The notes under the pieces: generated by a model
The model's input: only the letters and a program-made list of their open reading frames with translations
Told to the model about the DNA's origin: nothing
Databases searched by the model: none
Part shown: positions 1 to 7,723 of the stretch, piece after piece
Layout: each line of letters begins with the position of its first letter
How positions within the stretch are numbered: position 1 is the first letter of the stretch
Source of the DNA: JBCDBH01 sp039184055
GTDB taxonomy: Bacteria > Acidobacteriota > Thermoanaerobaculia > Multivoradales > J023
Reading direction: 5' to 3'
Length of the DNA: 17,577 bases
NCBI GenBank assembly: GCA_039184055.1
Contig: JBCDBH010000090.1
Span: 1 to 17,577 of the forward strand
Translations under genes and position numbers: made by a program

Positions 1-118
1 CGACGACGACGCCCTCGAGAGGCTTGGCGGCCGATTGGATCTCTTCTTCGACCGGCAGGGCTCGATGGGTCGCCGCGGTCGGCATGTCGATATGGATGTC
101 GTCGTCCTGTGCGCTCAT
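1..118 (-). CDS. 5' end of an unidentified gene downstream of fadI (cut by window edge)
   Basis: Only the first 39 codons are present. The reading frame opens with ATG at 118 (minus strand), preceded by a strong AGGAGG-type ribosome binding site 2-3 bases upstream, and runs off the window without a stop. The peptide begins MSAQDDDIHIDMPTAATHR and is acidic and hydrophilic, with no signal peptide. The fadI stop is only about 19 bases upstream on the same strand, so the two are almost certainly co-transcribed. A thiolase is often followed by the hydratase/3-hydroxyacyl-CoA dehydrogenase subunit (FadJ/FadB type), which is a reasonable guess from position. The visible residues do not resemble the start of FadJ that I know, so the product stays unassigned. 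The start and frame are well supported; the function is not. Confidence 0.6.
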   Translation of the reverse strand, partial: MSAQDDDIHIDMPTAATHRALPVEEEIQSAAKPLEGVVV

Positions 119-137
119 CACTCCTCCTCGTCGTCGT

Positions 138-1553
138 CTACTCCCTTTCGACCACCATCGCGAAGCCGTTGCCACCCGCCGCGCAGACGGTGATCAGGCC
201 GTATTGCCCACCCCGTCGCTTGAGCTCTTCGAGCACTTGCATGGTAACGCGAGCGCCGGTGGCGCCAAAAGGATGACCGATCGAGATCGAGCCGCCGTTG
301 ACGTTGAAGCGGTCGAAGTCGATCTCGCCCAGTGGCTCGTCGCGACCGAGCTCGTCGCGCGCGAATTTGGGTGACGCGAAGGCCTTCATGTTGCTCAGGA
401 TCTGCGCCGCGAAGGCCTCGTGCATGTCGACCAGGTCCATGTCGCCGAGCCCGAGTCCGGCGAGATCGAGCGCCTGGGGCGCGGCGTACGCCGGACCTTG
501 AAGAAGCTGGGTCGACGGGTCGAGGGCCGACCAGGCGTAGGAGCGGACGTAACCGAGGGGCTCGTAGCCGAGCGCCTTGGCCTTGTCTTCGCTCATCAGC
601 ATCACCGCCGCGCCACCGTCGGTGAGCGGGCTCGAGTTGCCGGCGGAAAGCGTGCCGTAGCGTTTGTCGAAGACCGGTTTGAGACCGGCGAGCTTGTCGA
701 GATTGGTGTCCGGTCGCACCCCGGTGTCATGGGCCACGGCTTCGTCGTAGCCGGGCATCGGAAAGGTGGCGACGATCTGGTCGTCGAAACGGCCCTCGGC
801 CTGCGCCATCGCCGCGCGGCGATGCGACAACAGGGCGATCTCGTCTTGCGCTTCACGGGAAATGGCGTTTTCCTTCGCCATCTTTTCCGTCGACTCACCC
901 ATGGTCAGCCCGGTGGTGTACTCGGCGATCGCCGGCGCCACAGGCGCCAAATCCTTGGGTCGAAGCTTGCCGAGCACTTGCGCCTTGGCGACCGGCGATT
1001 TGGCTCGAGACAGCTCGACGAGCCGTTGCGACGCCTCACGCGAGTAGGTGATCGGCACGTTCGACAACGCCTCGGCGCCACCGGCGAGCACGACATTCGC
1101 CTGACCGAGCAGGATCGACTCGACACCCGAGACGATCGCGCGGTTCGCCGACGCACAGGCGAGATTGACCGCCGATCCGGGAATATGCCCGGGGAACGAA
1201 TTGCGCAAGATGACCTCACGGCCGAGGTTGGGCGCTTTGAGCGCCGGAATCACGCAACCGAAGATCGAATCGTCGATTTCGTTCGGGTCGAGGGCCAACC
1301 GGCGGACGAGCTCGGCCGCGGGCACGCTGGCCAGATCGACGACATTCATCTTGTTGTAGACCGTGCCGGCCTTGGCGAAGGGGGTGCGACACCCGGCGAC
1401 GATCGCCGCTCGACCGCCTGGCCCACGAAGCTCGCGACGTTCGTGACGCCGAACGCCGGGCGCGCCGTCGCCTCGGGTCCAGACACTGTCGGCTCGCTCG
1501 TACACTTCGGCACGTGCCGCCTGAATCTCGTTGTTTCCGTTCGTCTCCGACAT
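138..1553 (-). CDS. fadI: Acetyl-CoA C-acyltransferase (3-ketoacyl-CoA thiolase), FadI type
   Basis: This is the thiolase of fatty acid beta-oxidation. It cleaves 3-ketoacyl-CoA with CoA to acetyl-CoA and a shortened acyl-CoA, normally in complex with a hydratase/dehydrogenase subunit in the cytoplasm. The 471-residue product carries every thiolase signature: the nucleophile Cys near residue 133 in NLACASANRA, HEAFAAQ (His about 378), GHPFGATGAR (His about 427) and the second catalytic Cys about 457 in CAAGGNG. The stretch KLRPKDLAPVAPAIAEY is typical of FadI rather than FadA. I chose ATG 1553 because AGGAGG lies about 8 bases before it; the frame is open further upstream to 1712 but has no ribosome binding site there. 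This start leaves about 45 charged residues before RAAIVAGCRTPFA, where E. coli FadI has about 14. It is the first gene of a minus-strand operon, divergent from the sensor kinase. Confidence 0.93.
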   Translation of the reverse strand: MSETNGNNEIQAARAEVYERADSVWTRGDGAPGVRRHERRELRGPGGRAAIVAGCRTPFAKAGTVYNKMNVVDLASVPAAELVRRLALDPNEIDDSIFGCVIPALKAPNLGREVILRNSFPGHIPGSAVNLACASANRAIVSGVESILLGQANVVLAGGAEALSNVPITYSREASQRLVELSRAKSPVAKAQVLGKLRPKDLAPVAPAIAEYTTGLTMGESTEKMAKENAISREAQDEIALLSHRRAAMAQAEGRFDDQIVATFPMPGYDEAVAHDTGVRPDTNLDKLAGLKPVFDKRYGTLSAGNSSPLTDGGAAVMLMSEDKAKALGYEPLGYVRSYAWSALDPSTQLLQGPAYAAPQALDLAGLGLGDMDLVDMHEAFAAQILSNMKAFASPKFARDELGRDEPLGEIDFDRFNVNGGSISIGHPFGATGARVTMQVLEELKRRGGQYGLITVCAAGGNGFAMVVERE

Positions 1554-1704
1554 GCGCTCTTCCTCCTGGGGCCTGGTCCGCCCTCGGGTCGGTCCGTCTC
1601 GGCCAATCATTCGCATGTGGAGGTTACCAGTTTTGACGCGGCGCGGCATAACGATCGGAAACGAGTCGGGGATGGTAGCCTCGAAGCTCGACGAGACGTG
1701 TCTT

Positions 1705-1731
1705 TTGCACATTCACACCGTGACGTATCTA
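1705..1731 (+). promoter_or_regulatory. Possible promoter for the hybrid kinase (leaderless candidate)
   Basis: TTGCAC at 1705-1710 and TATCTA at 1726-1731 are separated by 15 bases, shorter than the preferred 16-18. Transcription would begin around 1738-1741, at or next to the ATG at 1741, which has no Shine-Dalgarno sequence before it. That arrangement would give a leaderless mRNA. The match is weak and rests on consensus only. Confidence 0.22.
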
Positions 1732-1740
1732 CACATCGCG

Positions 1741-4700
1741 ATGTTCGCACTACGAGATCCATACACGAGGTTTCGAGGCCCGAGGATCGATCGTCCGAGC
1801 TTGACGACAGTCCTCCTGGTCTGCCTCGCCCTCGCGCCTGTCGCCCCGACGACCGCCGCGCCGGCGCCGACTCCGGTCGACGTCTATACGCATCTCACCT
1901 TCGATGCACGCGACGGCCTGCCCCAGGTGACGGTCAACGCGATCACGCAAACCCCGGACGATTTCCTTTGGCTGGCCACCGAGGAAGGCCTGGTGCGCTA
2001 CGACGGCCGTGAATTCGTCACCCTGTCGTCACACGACGGTCTGACCAACAAATATCTTCGCTGTCTCGCCACGGACGCGGCCGGGCGCTTGTTCATCGGC
2101 ACCAACGGCGGTGGCGTGAACCGGCTGTGGCGGGGCGAGCTCGGTCTCTTGGCGCTCGATGCCCCGATCGACCAGGCGGTGATCGACGACATCATGGTGG
2201 TCGAGGACACCACCTGGATCGCCTCACGCGCCGGCGTCTATGGACTTCGAGCCGACGGCGAGCATCGGCGTCTCATGGTCGACAACGAGCTTCCCCTCCC
2301 TCGGGTCTATGCCTTGGCCCGCGCGGACGACGGTGGTTTGTGGTTGGGAACCGAAGCGGGTCTCGCGCACCACTCGACGACGGGAATCCTGCGCTTCGAT
2401 CGGCTGGCCACCCCCGAGCCCCGGATTCGGGTGCTGCTCGTCGATCGCGCCGGGACTCTGTGGCTGGGCTCCGATCGCGGTCGGATCTGGTCGCGGCGAC
2501 CCGATGGATCCTTTGCCGAGATACCCGCCGCGACCCAAAACAAGGTCGCCAACGCCTTTCTCGAGGATCCTCGAGGCAGGATCTGGCTCGCCACCGAGGG
2601 CGCGGGCCTGTTCTACCTCGACCCCGGTGGCGACCGCTTCGAGCCGGTGCCGGGTTTCGAGAGGCTCTTCGTCCGCTCGCTCTTTGTCGACCATGAAGAC
2701 AACCTCTGGGTCGGAACCCATAGCGAGGGTCTGCATCGCCTCTATGTCGGTGCCTTCCAGATGCTCGACGAGCGTCAAGGCTTGCGCGCCACGGCGGTGG
2801 TGTCGGTCCTCGAAGACCGGAATCGCAATCTGTGGATCGGTAGCTTTTCGACCGGTCTCGATCGACTCGCTCCCGATGGCACGGTGACCCACGTCACGAC
2901 CGACGATGGCGACATCCTGGTGCGGATCAAAGCGCTTCACGAACGGCGCGACGGCACCGTGCTCGCCGGCACGCAAGATGGGCTCTTCGCGTTCGACGGC
3001 TCGGTCTTTCAGCCGATCCGGGACGTTCCCGATCCAGTCTGGACGATCAGCACCGACACCCGCGGTGTCGTCTGGGTCGGCACCGAGAACGGGCTGTATG
3101 AGATGAGCACCGGATCGATTCGCCGGTGGAGTGACGACGACGGTCTCGAGAGCGCCTTCGTCCGCGTTTCGATGGTCGATCGAGGTGGCGACCTGTGGAT
3201 CGCCACCGACAACCGTCATCTCGACAAGATCCGCGACGGTCGCGTGCTCACCGCCGACGAATCGGGAGTCGGCGATCTCGACGTCCAGGTCACCACGATC
3301 CACGAGGACGAACGCGGCGTGGTCTGGCTCGGTGGGCTCAACGACGGCTTGCTGCGTCTCGAGGATGGCGAGACCTTCACCTATACCGTCGGTGACCACG
3401 ATCTCTTCGACGACAATGTCTACACCCTGCTCGACGATGGCATGGGATATCTGTGGATGTCGTCCAATCGCGGTGTCGCGCGGGTGGCGCGTGACGCGCT
3501 CGATGCCGTCGCCCGCGGCGAGCAACAACGGCTGACCCCCACCGTCTTCGGTGTCGCCGACGGCCTGACCCAACGCGAGTTCAACGGTGGAAGCAATCCG
3601 GCGGGCACGGTGGGAAGCGATGGCCGTCTGTTCTTCGCCAACATGGGTGGCGTCGCGGTGGTCGATCCGACCGCCGCCGAGCGACAGGTGCCGATCGTCA
3701 ACGCGGTGATCGAGCACGCCGCCCTCGACACCCGACGGCTCTTCCCGGCCGAGCCATCACGTCTGCCTCCCGGTGACGGCGAGCTCGCCGTACGCGTACA
3801 GGCCCCGACGTTTTTCGAAGCCGACTCGACCCGGTTCGATATTCGTCTCCGTGGCGACCGGGTGATCGGTGACGATCTCGAAGACCGATTCGTGTCGGCG
3901 GAACGCGAGATTCGCTGGTCCGCCTTGCCACCGGGGCGATATCAGCTCGATGTGAACGCGATCAACGCGGCCGGCGTGCCTGGCCCGACCACCGTGCTCG
4001 ATTTCGAGCTCACGCCCCACTGGTGGCAAACCCGCTGGTTCCTCGTCCTCTGCCTGCTGGCGACGTTGGCGTTCTTCTTCGCGCTTCATCGTCTCGGGGT
4101 GCGCAAGCTCCGCCACCTGGTGCGCTCGCGGACCCGGGCGCAAGAAGCGCTCGTCGATACCAACGCCCAGCTCGAGCACACCCTCGGCGAGCTGCGCACG
4201 GTACAGGCACAGGCTCTGCGCCAAGAGCGTTTGCGCGCCCTCGGTCAAATGGCCAGCGGCGTGGCGCACGATTTCAACAACGCGCTCTCCCCGGTGACCG
4301 GATATAGCGGTCTCCTGCTCGCCCACCCCGATCTGCTCGACCAACCCGACAAGACGCTCGAGTATCTGCGTTTGATTCATACCGCGGGGAGCGACGCGGC
4401 GCAGGTGGTCAAAAGGCTACGCGCCTTCTACCTGCCCCACGACCCACAGGACGTGATGCCGGCGGTCGATCTCGGCACGGTGGTACGAGATGCCGCCGAC
4501 CTCGCGCGGCCACGCTGGGGCGCGCAGGCTCGTCACGAGGGGGCGCGAATCGAGCTCGATCTCGCGCTCGACCCGAATCTTCCACCGGTGGCGGGTAGCG
4601 CGACCGCGCTCCGTGAGCTCTTGCTCAATCTGATCTTCAACGCCGTCGACGCCATGCCGACCGGTGGTCAGCTCCGGCTCGCCACCAGCCGGGAAGGCGA

Positions 4701-5373
4701 GCTTGCCCGTCTCGAAGTGGCCGACGACGGCATCGGGATGGACGCCGCGACCCAACGTCAATGTATCGAGCCGTTTTTCACCACCAAAGGCGAACGCGGT
4801 AGCGGTCTCGGTCTGGCCATGGTGCAGCAAATCGTCGAACGTCACGATGGCGCCTTCGAGCTCGACAGCGCGCCGAACGCCGGCACGCGGATCATCGTGC
4901 GTCTGCCATTCGCCGTTCACGACGAAGCCCCACCGCCGCTCGACGACACTCCGCGGCCGACCCAGCTGCGCATTCTCGTCGTCGACGACGAGCCACCGGT
5001 GCGTCGGGTGGTCGAACGACTCCTGGTGGCCGATGGCCACGACGTACGGGTAGCGGGAGACGCGGTGACCGCACACCGTTTGTTCACCCAGGGAGATCCG
5101 GTCGATTTGGTGATCCTCGACCAGGCGATGCCCGATACCCAAGGGCAACAGCTCGCCACCGAGCTCGTCGCCCTCGAGCCGTCGGTACCGATCATCCTGC
5201 TCACCGGTTTCGGCGACCTCCTCTACGAAGATCGGCCACCGACCGCGATCACCCGCGTGGTGTCGAAACCGGTCGACTTGGCCACCTTGCGGGTGGCGAT
5301 CGAGGCGGTCACGCGTATCGCCACCGGGAGCGACGAGCATGGATCGGCCCCACCGGCCGACACGATAGACTAG
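1741..5373 (+). CDS. Hybrid sensor histidine kinase with Reg_prop/Y_Y_Y periplasmic sensor and C-terminal receiver
   Basis: A membrane hybrid two-component kinase of 1210 residues. In order: signal peptide (about 20-40, ending TTAAP); a beta-propeller of many Reg_prop repeats (about 45-640) with recurrent WLGT/WIAT...GL.RL motifs; a Y_Y_Y-type beta-sandwich (about 690-758); one transmembrane helix (about 766-787); a short coiled coil; a HisKA domain with His843 in VAHDFNNALSP; HATPase with N-box Asn967, G1 DDGIGM (995-1000), the EPFFTTK F-box and G2 GSGLGL (about 1020-1025); and a receiver with acidic pocket D1082-D1083, phosphoacceptor Asp1127, Thr1155 and Lys1176. All catalytic residues are present. 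The propeller presumably binds a ligand in the periplasm, by analogy with Bacteroides HTCS sensors, but no AraC or other DNA-binding domain follows, so output must pass through partners not seen here. The frame is open upstream to 1531; ATG 1741 is preferred because it places the signal peptide properly, although no ribosome binding site precedes it. An M48 protease follows after 46 bases. Confidence 0.92.
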   Translation: MFALRDPYTRFRGPRIDRPSLTTVLLVCLALAPVAPTTAAPAPTPVDVYTHLTFDARDGLPQVTVNAITQTPDDFLWLATEEGLVRYDGREFVTLSSHDGLTNKYLRCLATDAAGRLFIGTNGGGVNRLWRGELGLLALDAPIDQAVIDDIMVVEDTTWIASRAGVYGLRADGEHRRLMVDNELPLPRVYALARADDGGLWLGTEAGLAHHSTTGILRFDRLATPEPRIRVLLVDRAGTLWLGSDRGRIWSRRPDGSFAEIPAATQNKVANAFLEDPRGRIWLATEGAGLFYLDPGGDRFEPVPGFERLFVRSLFVDHEDNLWVGTHSEGLHRLYVGAFQMLDERQGLRATAVVSVLEDRNRNLWIGSFSTGLDRLAPDGTVTHVTTDDGDILVRIKALHERRDGTVLAGTQDGLFAFDGSVFQPIRDVPDPVWTISTDTRGVVWVGTENGLYEMSTGSIRRWSDDDGLESAFVRVSMVDRGGDLWIATDNRHLDKIRDGRVLTADESGVGDLDVQVTTIHEDERGVVWLGGLNDGLLRLEDGETFTYTVGDHDLFDDNVYTLLDDGMGYLWMSSNRGVARVARDALDAVARGEQQRLTPTVFGVADGLTQREFNGGSNPAGTVGSDGRLFFANMGGVAVVDPTAAERQVPIVNAVIEHAALDTRRLFPAEPSRLPPGDGELAVRVQAPTFFEADSTRFDIRLRGDRVIGDDLEDRFVSAEREIRWSALPPGRYQLDVNAINAAGVPGPTTVLDFELTPHWWQTRWFLVLCLLATLAFFFALHRLGVRKLRHLVRSRTRAQEALVDTNAQLEHTLGELRTVQAQALRQERLRALGQMASGVAHDFNNALSPVTGYSGLLLAHPDLLDQPDKTLEYLRLIHTAGSDAAQVVKRLRAFYLPHDPQDVMPAVDLGTVVRDAADLARPRWGAQARHEGARIELDLALDPNLPPVAGSATALRELLLNLIFNAVDAMPTGGQLRLATSREGELARLEVADDGIGMDAATQRQCIEPFFTTKGERGSGLGLAMVQQIVERHDGAFELDSAPNAGTRIIVRLPFAVHDEAPPPLDDTPRPTQLRILVVDDEPPVRRVVERLLVADGHDVRVAGDAVTAHRLFTQGDPVDLVILDQAMPDTQGQQLATELVALEPSVPIILLTGFGDLLYEDRPPTAITRVVSKPVDLATLRVAIEAVTRIATGSDEHGSAPPADTID

Positions 5374-5419
5374 CGACCGAACCGCGCTTCCGCTGCTTCA
5401 TCGTTCCGAGAGGATCGTC

Positions 5420-6883
5420 ATGCGTCGCTATCGCCTATGGGCTCCCGTTCTACTCGCTGTCGTCACCTTCGTTTCCACCGGTTGCGCCACCAATCCGGCG
5501 ACCGGCAAGCGCCAGCTCAGCTTCTATTCGACCGAAGCCGAGATCGAGCTCGGACGACGTAACGATCAACAGATCGTCCAGGAGCTCGGGCTCTACCCCG
5601 ACGAAGAAGTACAAGCGTGGGTACGTGAGCTCGGGGAAGAGATCGCCGCCGGCTCCGAACGTCCTGAATTACCGTGGACCTTTCGCGTCGTCGACGATCC
5701 GGTGGTCAACGCGTTCGCTCTCCCCGGTGGCTTCATCTACATCACCCGCGGCATCCTCGGTCATCTCGGCTCGGAAGCCGAGCTCGCCGCCGTGCTCGGG
5801 CACGAGATCGGCCACGTCACCGCTCGTCACGGCGTCGAACGGTTGAGCAAGGCGCAGTTGGCCCAGGCCGGTCTGGTGGCGGGCGCGATCGCCGCACCCG
5901 AGCTCGCCTACGGGCTCGGAGGCTTGGCGCAGCAGGGGATCGGCCTCCTCTTTTTGCAATTCAGCCGCGACGACGAACGCGAAGCCGACGCGCTCGGATT
6001 CCGCTACATGAATCAGGCGCAATACCCACCGACGTCGATGGTCGAGGTGTTCAACACCCTCGAACGAGCCAGCGGCGCGGCGGAGGGTGACCGTCTACCG
6101 GTATGGGCGGCGACCCACCCCTACCCCGACGAGCGCCGGCAGCGGACGAGAGACCGCATCTCCCAATCCCAACCCGGTGTGCTCTACGACGGCCCTCCAG
6201 GTCGTGACGTCTACATGACGCGAATCGACGGCATCACCTATGGCGCCGATCCACGCCAGGGCTTCTTCGTCGGCAATCGCTTCTACCACCCCGAGATGGA
6301 CTTCGAGCTCGAGATGCCCGCGGGCTGGACCTATCAAAACACCCGTCAAGCCGTGGTCGCGATGAGCCCCGAGAAAGACGCCCTGGTCGCTCTCACCCTC
6401 TCCGACGAACCCTCACCCGAAGCCGCCTCGCGCTCCTTCTTTCAAGAAGCCTCGATCCGTGACGACGGCAACGTACAGGTGGGGTACGAAGGCATCGCCC
6501 GTGCTTTTCAAACGCAAAACCAACAGACCGGTCAGACCACCCTTCGTGGGGTCACCGCCTGGACGCGTTGGGGTGACAACCTCTTTCAGCTCATCGGTAT
6601 CACCCAACCCGACTCGTGGCGTCGCGCCGGTCGCACCACCATCGACACCGTCGCCAGCTTTCGGCGCTTGAGCAAACGCAAATACCGCGACGTCGAGGCC
6701 ATGCGGATCAGCATCGTCACCCTCGACCGCGCCATGAGCCTCGAAGAATTCGACCGTCGCTACCCCTCCGACATCGACCTCGACCGCCTCGCCGTCATCA
6801 ACCAAACCACCCCCGAAGCCCAACTCCAACGAGGCGACAAAATCAAACGCGTCCAGGGTTTCAACCCTGAACGCGAAGAATAG
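5420..6883 (+). CDS. M48 family metalloprotease lipoprotein (BepA/YfgC-like) with C-terminal extension
   Basis: A probable envelope zinc metalloprotease of 487 residues. The N-terminus is a lipoprotein signal peptide ending STGC (Cys22 lipidated); Ser at -3 is a less usual lipobox residue. The catalytic HEIGH motif is at 128-132, and the third zinc ligand is probably Glu188 in EREADALG. The preceding VVDDPVVNAFALPGGFIYITRG is the classic M48B/BepA region. BepA-type proteases control assembly or degradation of outer-membrane proteins such as LptD and BamA; that role is inferred from family. BepA carries TPRs after the protease domain. Here residues about 290-420 form an alpha/beta region (FELEMPAGW...) and the last 60 residues contain LERGDKIK-like LysM-style features (LDRLAVINQ, LQRGDKIKRV). 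ATG 5420 has GAGAGG 7 bases upstream. The gene lies 46 bases after the hybrid kinase on the same strand and is possibly co-transcribed with it. Confidence 0.9.
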   Translation: MRRYRLWAPVLLAVVTFVSTGCATNPATGKRQLSFYSTEAEIELGRRNDQQIVQELGLYPDEEVQAWVRELGEEIAAGSERPELPWTFRVVDDPVVNAFALPGGFIYITRGILGHLGSEAELAAVLGHEIGHVTARHGVERLSKAQLAQAGLVAGAIAAPELAYGLGGLAQQGIGLLFLQFSRDDEREADALGFRYMNQAQYPPTSMVEVFNTLERASGAAEGDRLPVWAATHPYPDERRQRTRDRISQSQPGVLYDGPPGRDVYMTRIDGITYGADPRQGFFVGNRFYHPEMDFELEMPAGWTYQNTRQAVVAMSPEKDALVALTLSDEPSPEAASRSFFQEASIRDDGNVQVGYEGIARAFQTQNQQTGQTTLRGVTAWTRWGDNLFQLIGITQPDSWRRAGRTTIDTVASFRRLSKRKYRDVEAMRISIVTLDRAMSLEEFDRRYPSDIDLDRLAVINQTTPEAQLQRGDKIKRVQGFNPEREE

Positions 6884-6911
6884 GAACAACCCTGAGCCGG
6901 CGTAGAGCTGA

Positions 6912-7029
6912 GCCGGCCAAGCGTGCGTCAGATTCGGGTAGCACAGCGAGGAGCCCCGCAGGCGTACTCGAGGTACGCCGAGGACGCGACGAGCGAAGCA
7001 CACCCGAAGATGGCGTGCGATCGGCCGGC
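6912..7029 (+). repeat. Palindromic intergenic element, copy A
   Basis: An imperfect inverted repeat about 118 bp long, centred near 6970 on the perfect palindrome GGCGTAC-TCGAG-GTACGCC (6961-6979). The outer arms start with GCCGGCC (6912-6918) and its complement (7023-7029). Over the outer 28 bases, 21 positions pair without gaps, including a TTCGGGT/ACCCGAA block. The best-conserved core is 6922-7019 (98 bases). The element lies between the convergent M48 and YHS genes. The second copy begins 127 bases downstream, and a diverged copy in the opposite orientation is found at 12087-12184. No open frame of interest crosses it, and there is no U-tract, so it is not a simple intrinsic terminator. 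Confidence 0.85.
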
Positions 7030-7038
7030 GCTAATCGA

Positions 7039-7156
7039 GCCAGCGTAGCGTGCGCTAGATTCGGGTAGCACAGCGAGGAGCCCCGCAGGCGTACTCGAGG
7101 TACGCCGAGGACGCGACGAGCGAAGCACACCCGAAGATGGCGTGCGATCGGCCGGC
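7039..7156 (+). repeat. Palindromic intergenic element, copy B (tandem duplicate of A)
   Basis: A direct repeat of copy A with a 127-base period. Bases 6931-7039 match 7058-7166 with a single difference (C at 7031, T at 7158). Upstream of that block the match continues for about 20 bases at lower identity. The centre is near 7097, the same palindrome. The left outer arm has decayed (GCCAGCG instead of GCCGGCC), so copy A is the better palindrome. The duplicated unit extends into the last codons of the YHS gene, whose TAA stop occupies 7158-7160. Confidence 0.88.
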
Positions 7157-7157
7157 G

Positions 7158-7610
7158 TTAATCGAGAACACCGGGCCAATTCGCATCGGCCTTGGCGATG
7201 TTTCCAGGGATGTCCTCGCGCCACTTGTTCATCACACCGATGCTGTAGTTGAGGTAGAGCTTGCCCTCGTGCACGGTCCAGGCTTCGGGGTCGATACCCG
7301 CGACGTTGCCTTTCGAGACCGCGTAGGCGCAATAGCCGCCGTATTGCGGCGCGTAGGCTTCCGGATCGGCGGCGAAGGTATCGCGGTTCTCAGCGCTGGC
7401 GAAATGCCAGTTCGCGCCCTGCCATGAGAACGTGTGTTGCTTGTCGCCTTTCACGGCCTGGCTGTCGGTGAAGTAGGCCACCGGGTCATAGCCCTTGATC
7501 GCGACACCACCAAAGGTAGTCTGGTTGATCGGTTTCTTGGCGGCCATCGCGGGCGCGGCGAGAACGGTGAGCATGAGGAAGAGGCCGAGAATGGCGGTGA
7601 AACGGTGCAT
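7158..7610 (-). CDS. Secreted YHS domain-containing protein
   Basis: A small periplasmic or exported protein of 150 residues. It begins MHRFTAILGLF and has a clear Sec signal peptide with predicted cleavage after APAMA (about residue 22). The mature part is a YHS domain: GVAIKGYDPVAYF, then HTFSWQGANWHFASAENRDTFAADP, then YAPQYGGYCAYAVSKG, where the conserved Cys sits. YHS domains are linked to metal handling or redox in other proteins; for this stand-alone secreted form the function is unknown, and copper/heavy-metal binding is only a family suggestion. ATG 7610 is chosen because GGAGG lies 5 bases before it and it begins the signal peptide; the frame is open further upstream without support. 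The gene's last nine bases lie inside the duplicated intergenic repeat. It is divergent from the membrane protein gene at 7724. Confidence 0.88.
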   Translation of the reverse strand: MHRFTAILGLFLMLTVLAAPAMAAKKPINQTTFGGVAIKGYDPVAYFTDSQAVKGDKQHTFSWQGANWHFASAENRDTFAADPEAYAPQYGGYCAYAVSKGNVAGIDPEAWTVHEGKLYLNYSIGVMNKWREDIPGNIAKADANWPGVLD

Positions 7611-7723
7611 GGATGCCTCCGGTACGAAAAATGGATCCAGGTATGTCGTGCAGGCTGCTAATGAAGCGTGGTTGCCGATAAAGCGTGATTGCCACGGACA
7701 CTCGGAGGTACGATAGCCGCCCG

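Noticed and set aside
1554..1704. TTGACG at 1633-1638 as the -35 box of a plus-strand promoter
   Set aside because: No -10-like hexamer is found 16-18 bases downstream (the bases there are CGGAAA).
2224..3717. Long open frame on the minus strand opposite the sensor kinase
   Set aside because: It mirrors the propeller repeats, has no ribosome binding site or recognisable domain, and is expected opposite high-GC genes. Similar antisense frames opposite fadI, the membrane protein and the beta-helix gene were dropped for the same reason.
6912..7166. Integron attC sites or a CRISPR array as an explanation for the repeats
   Set aside because: No core GTTRRRY/RYYYAAC boxes and no integrase for attC. 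There are only two direct copies with no spacers of regular length, so it is not CRISPR.
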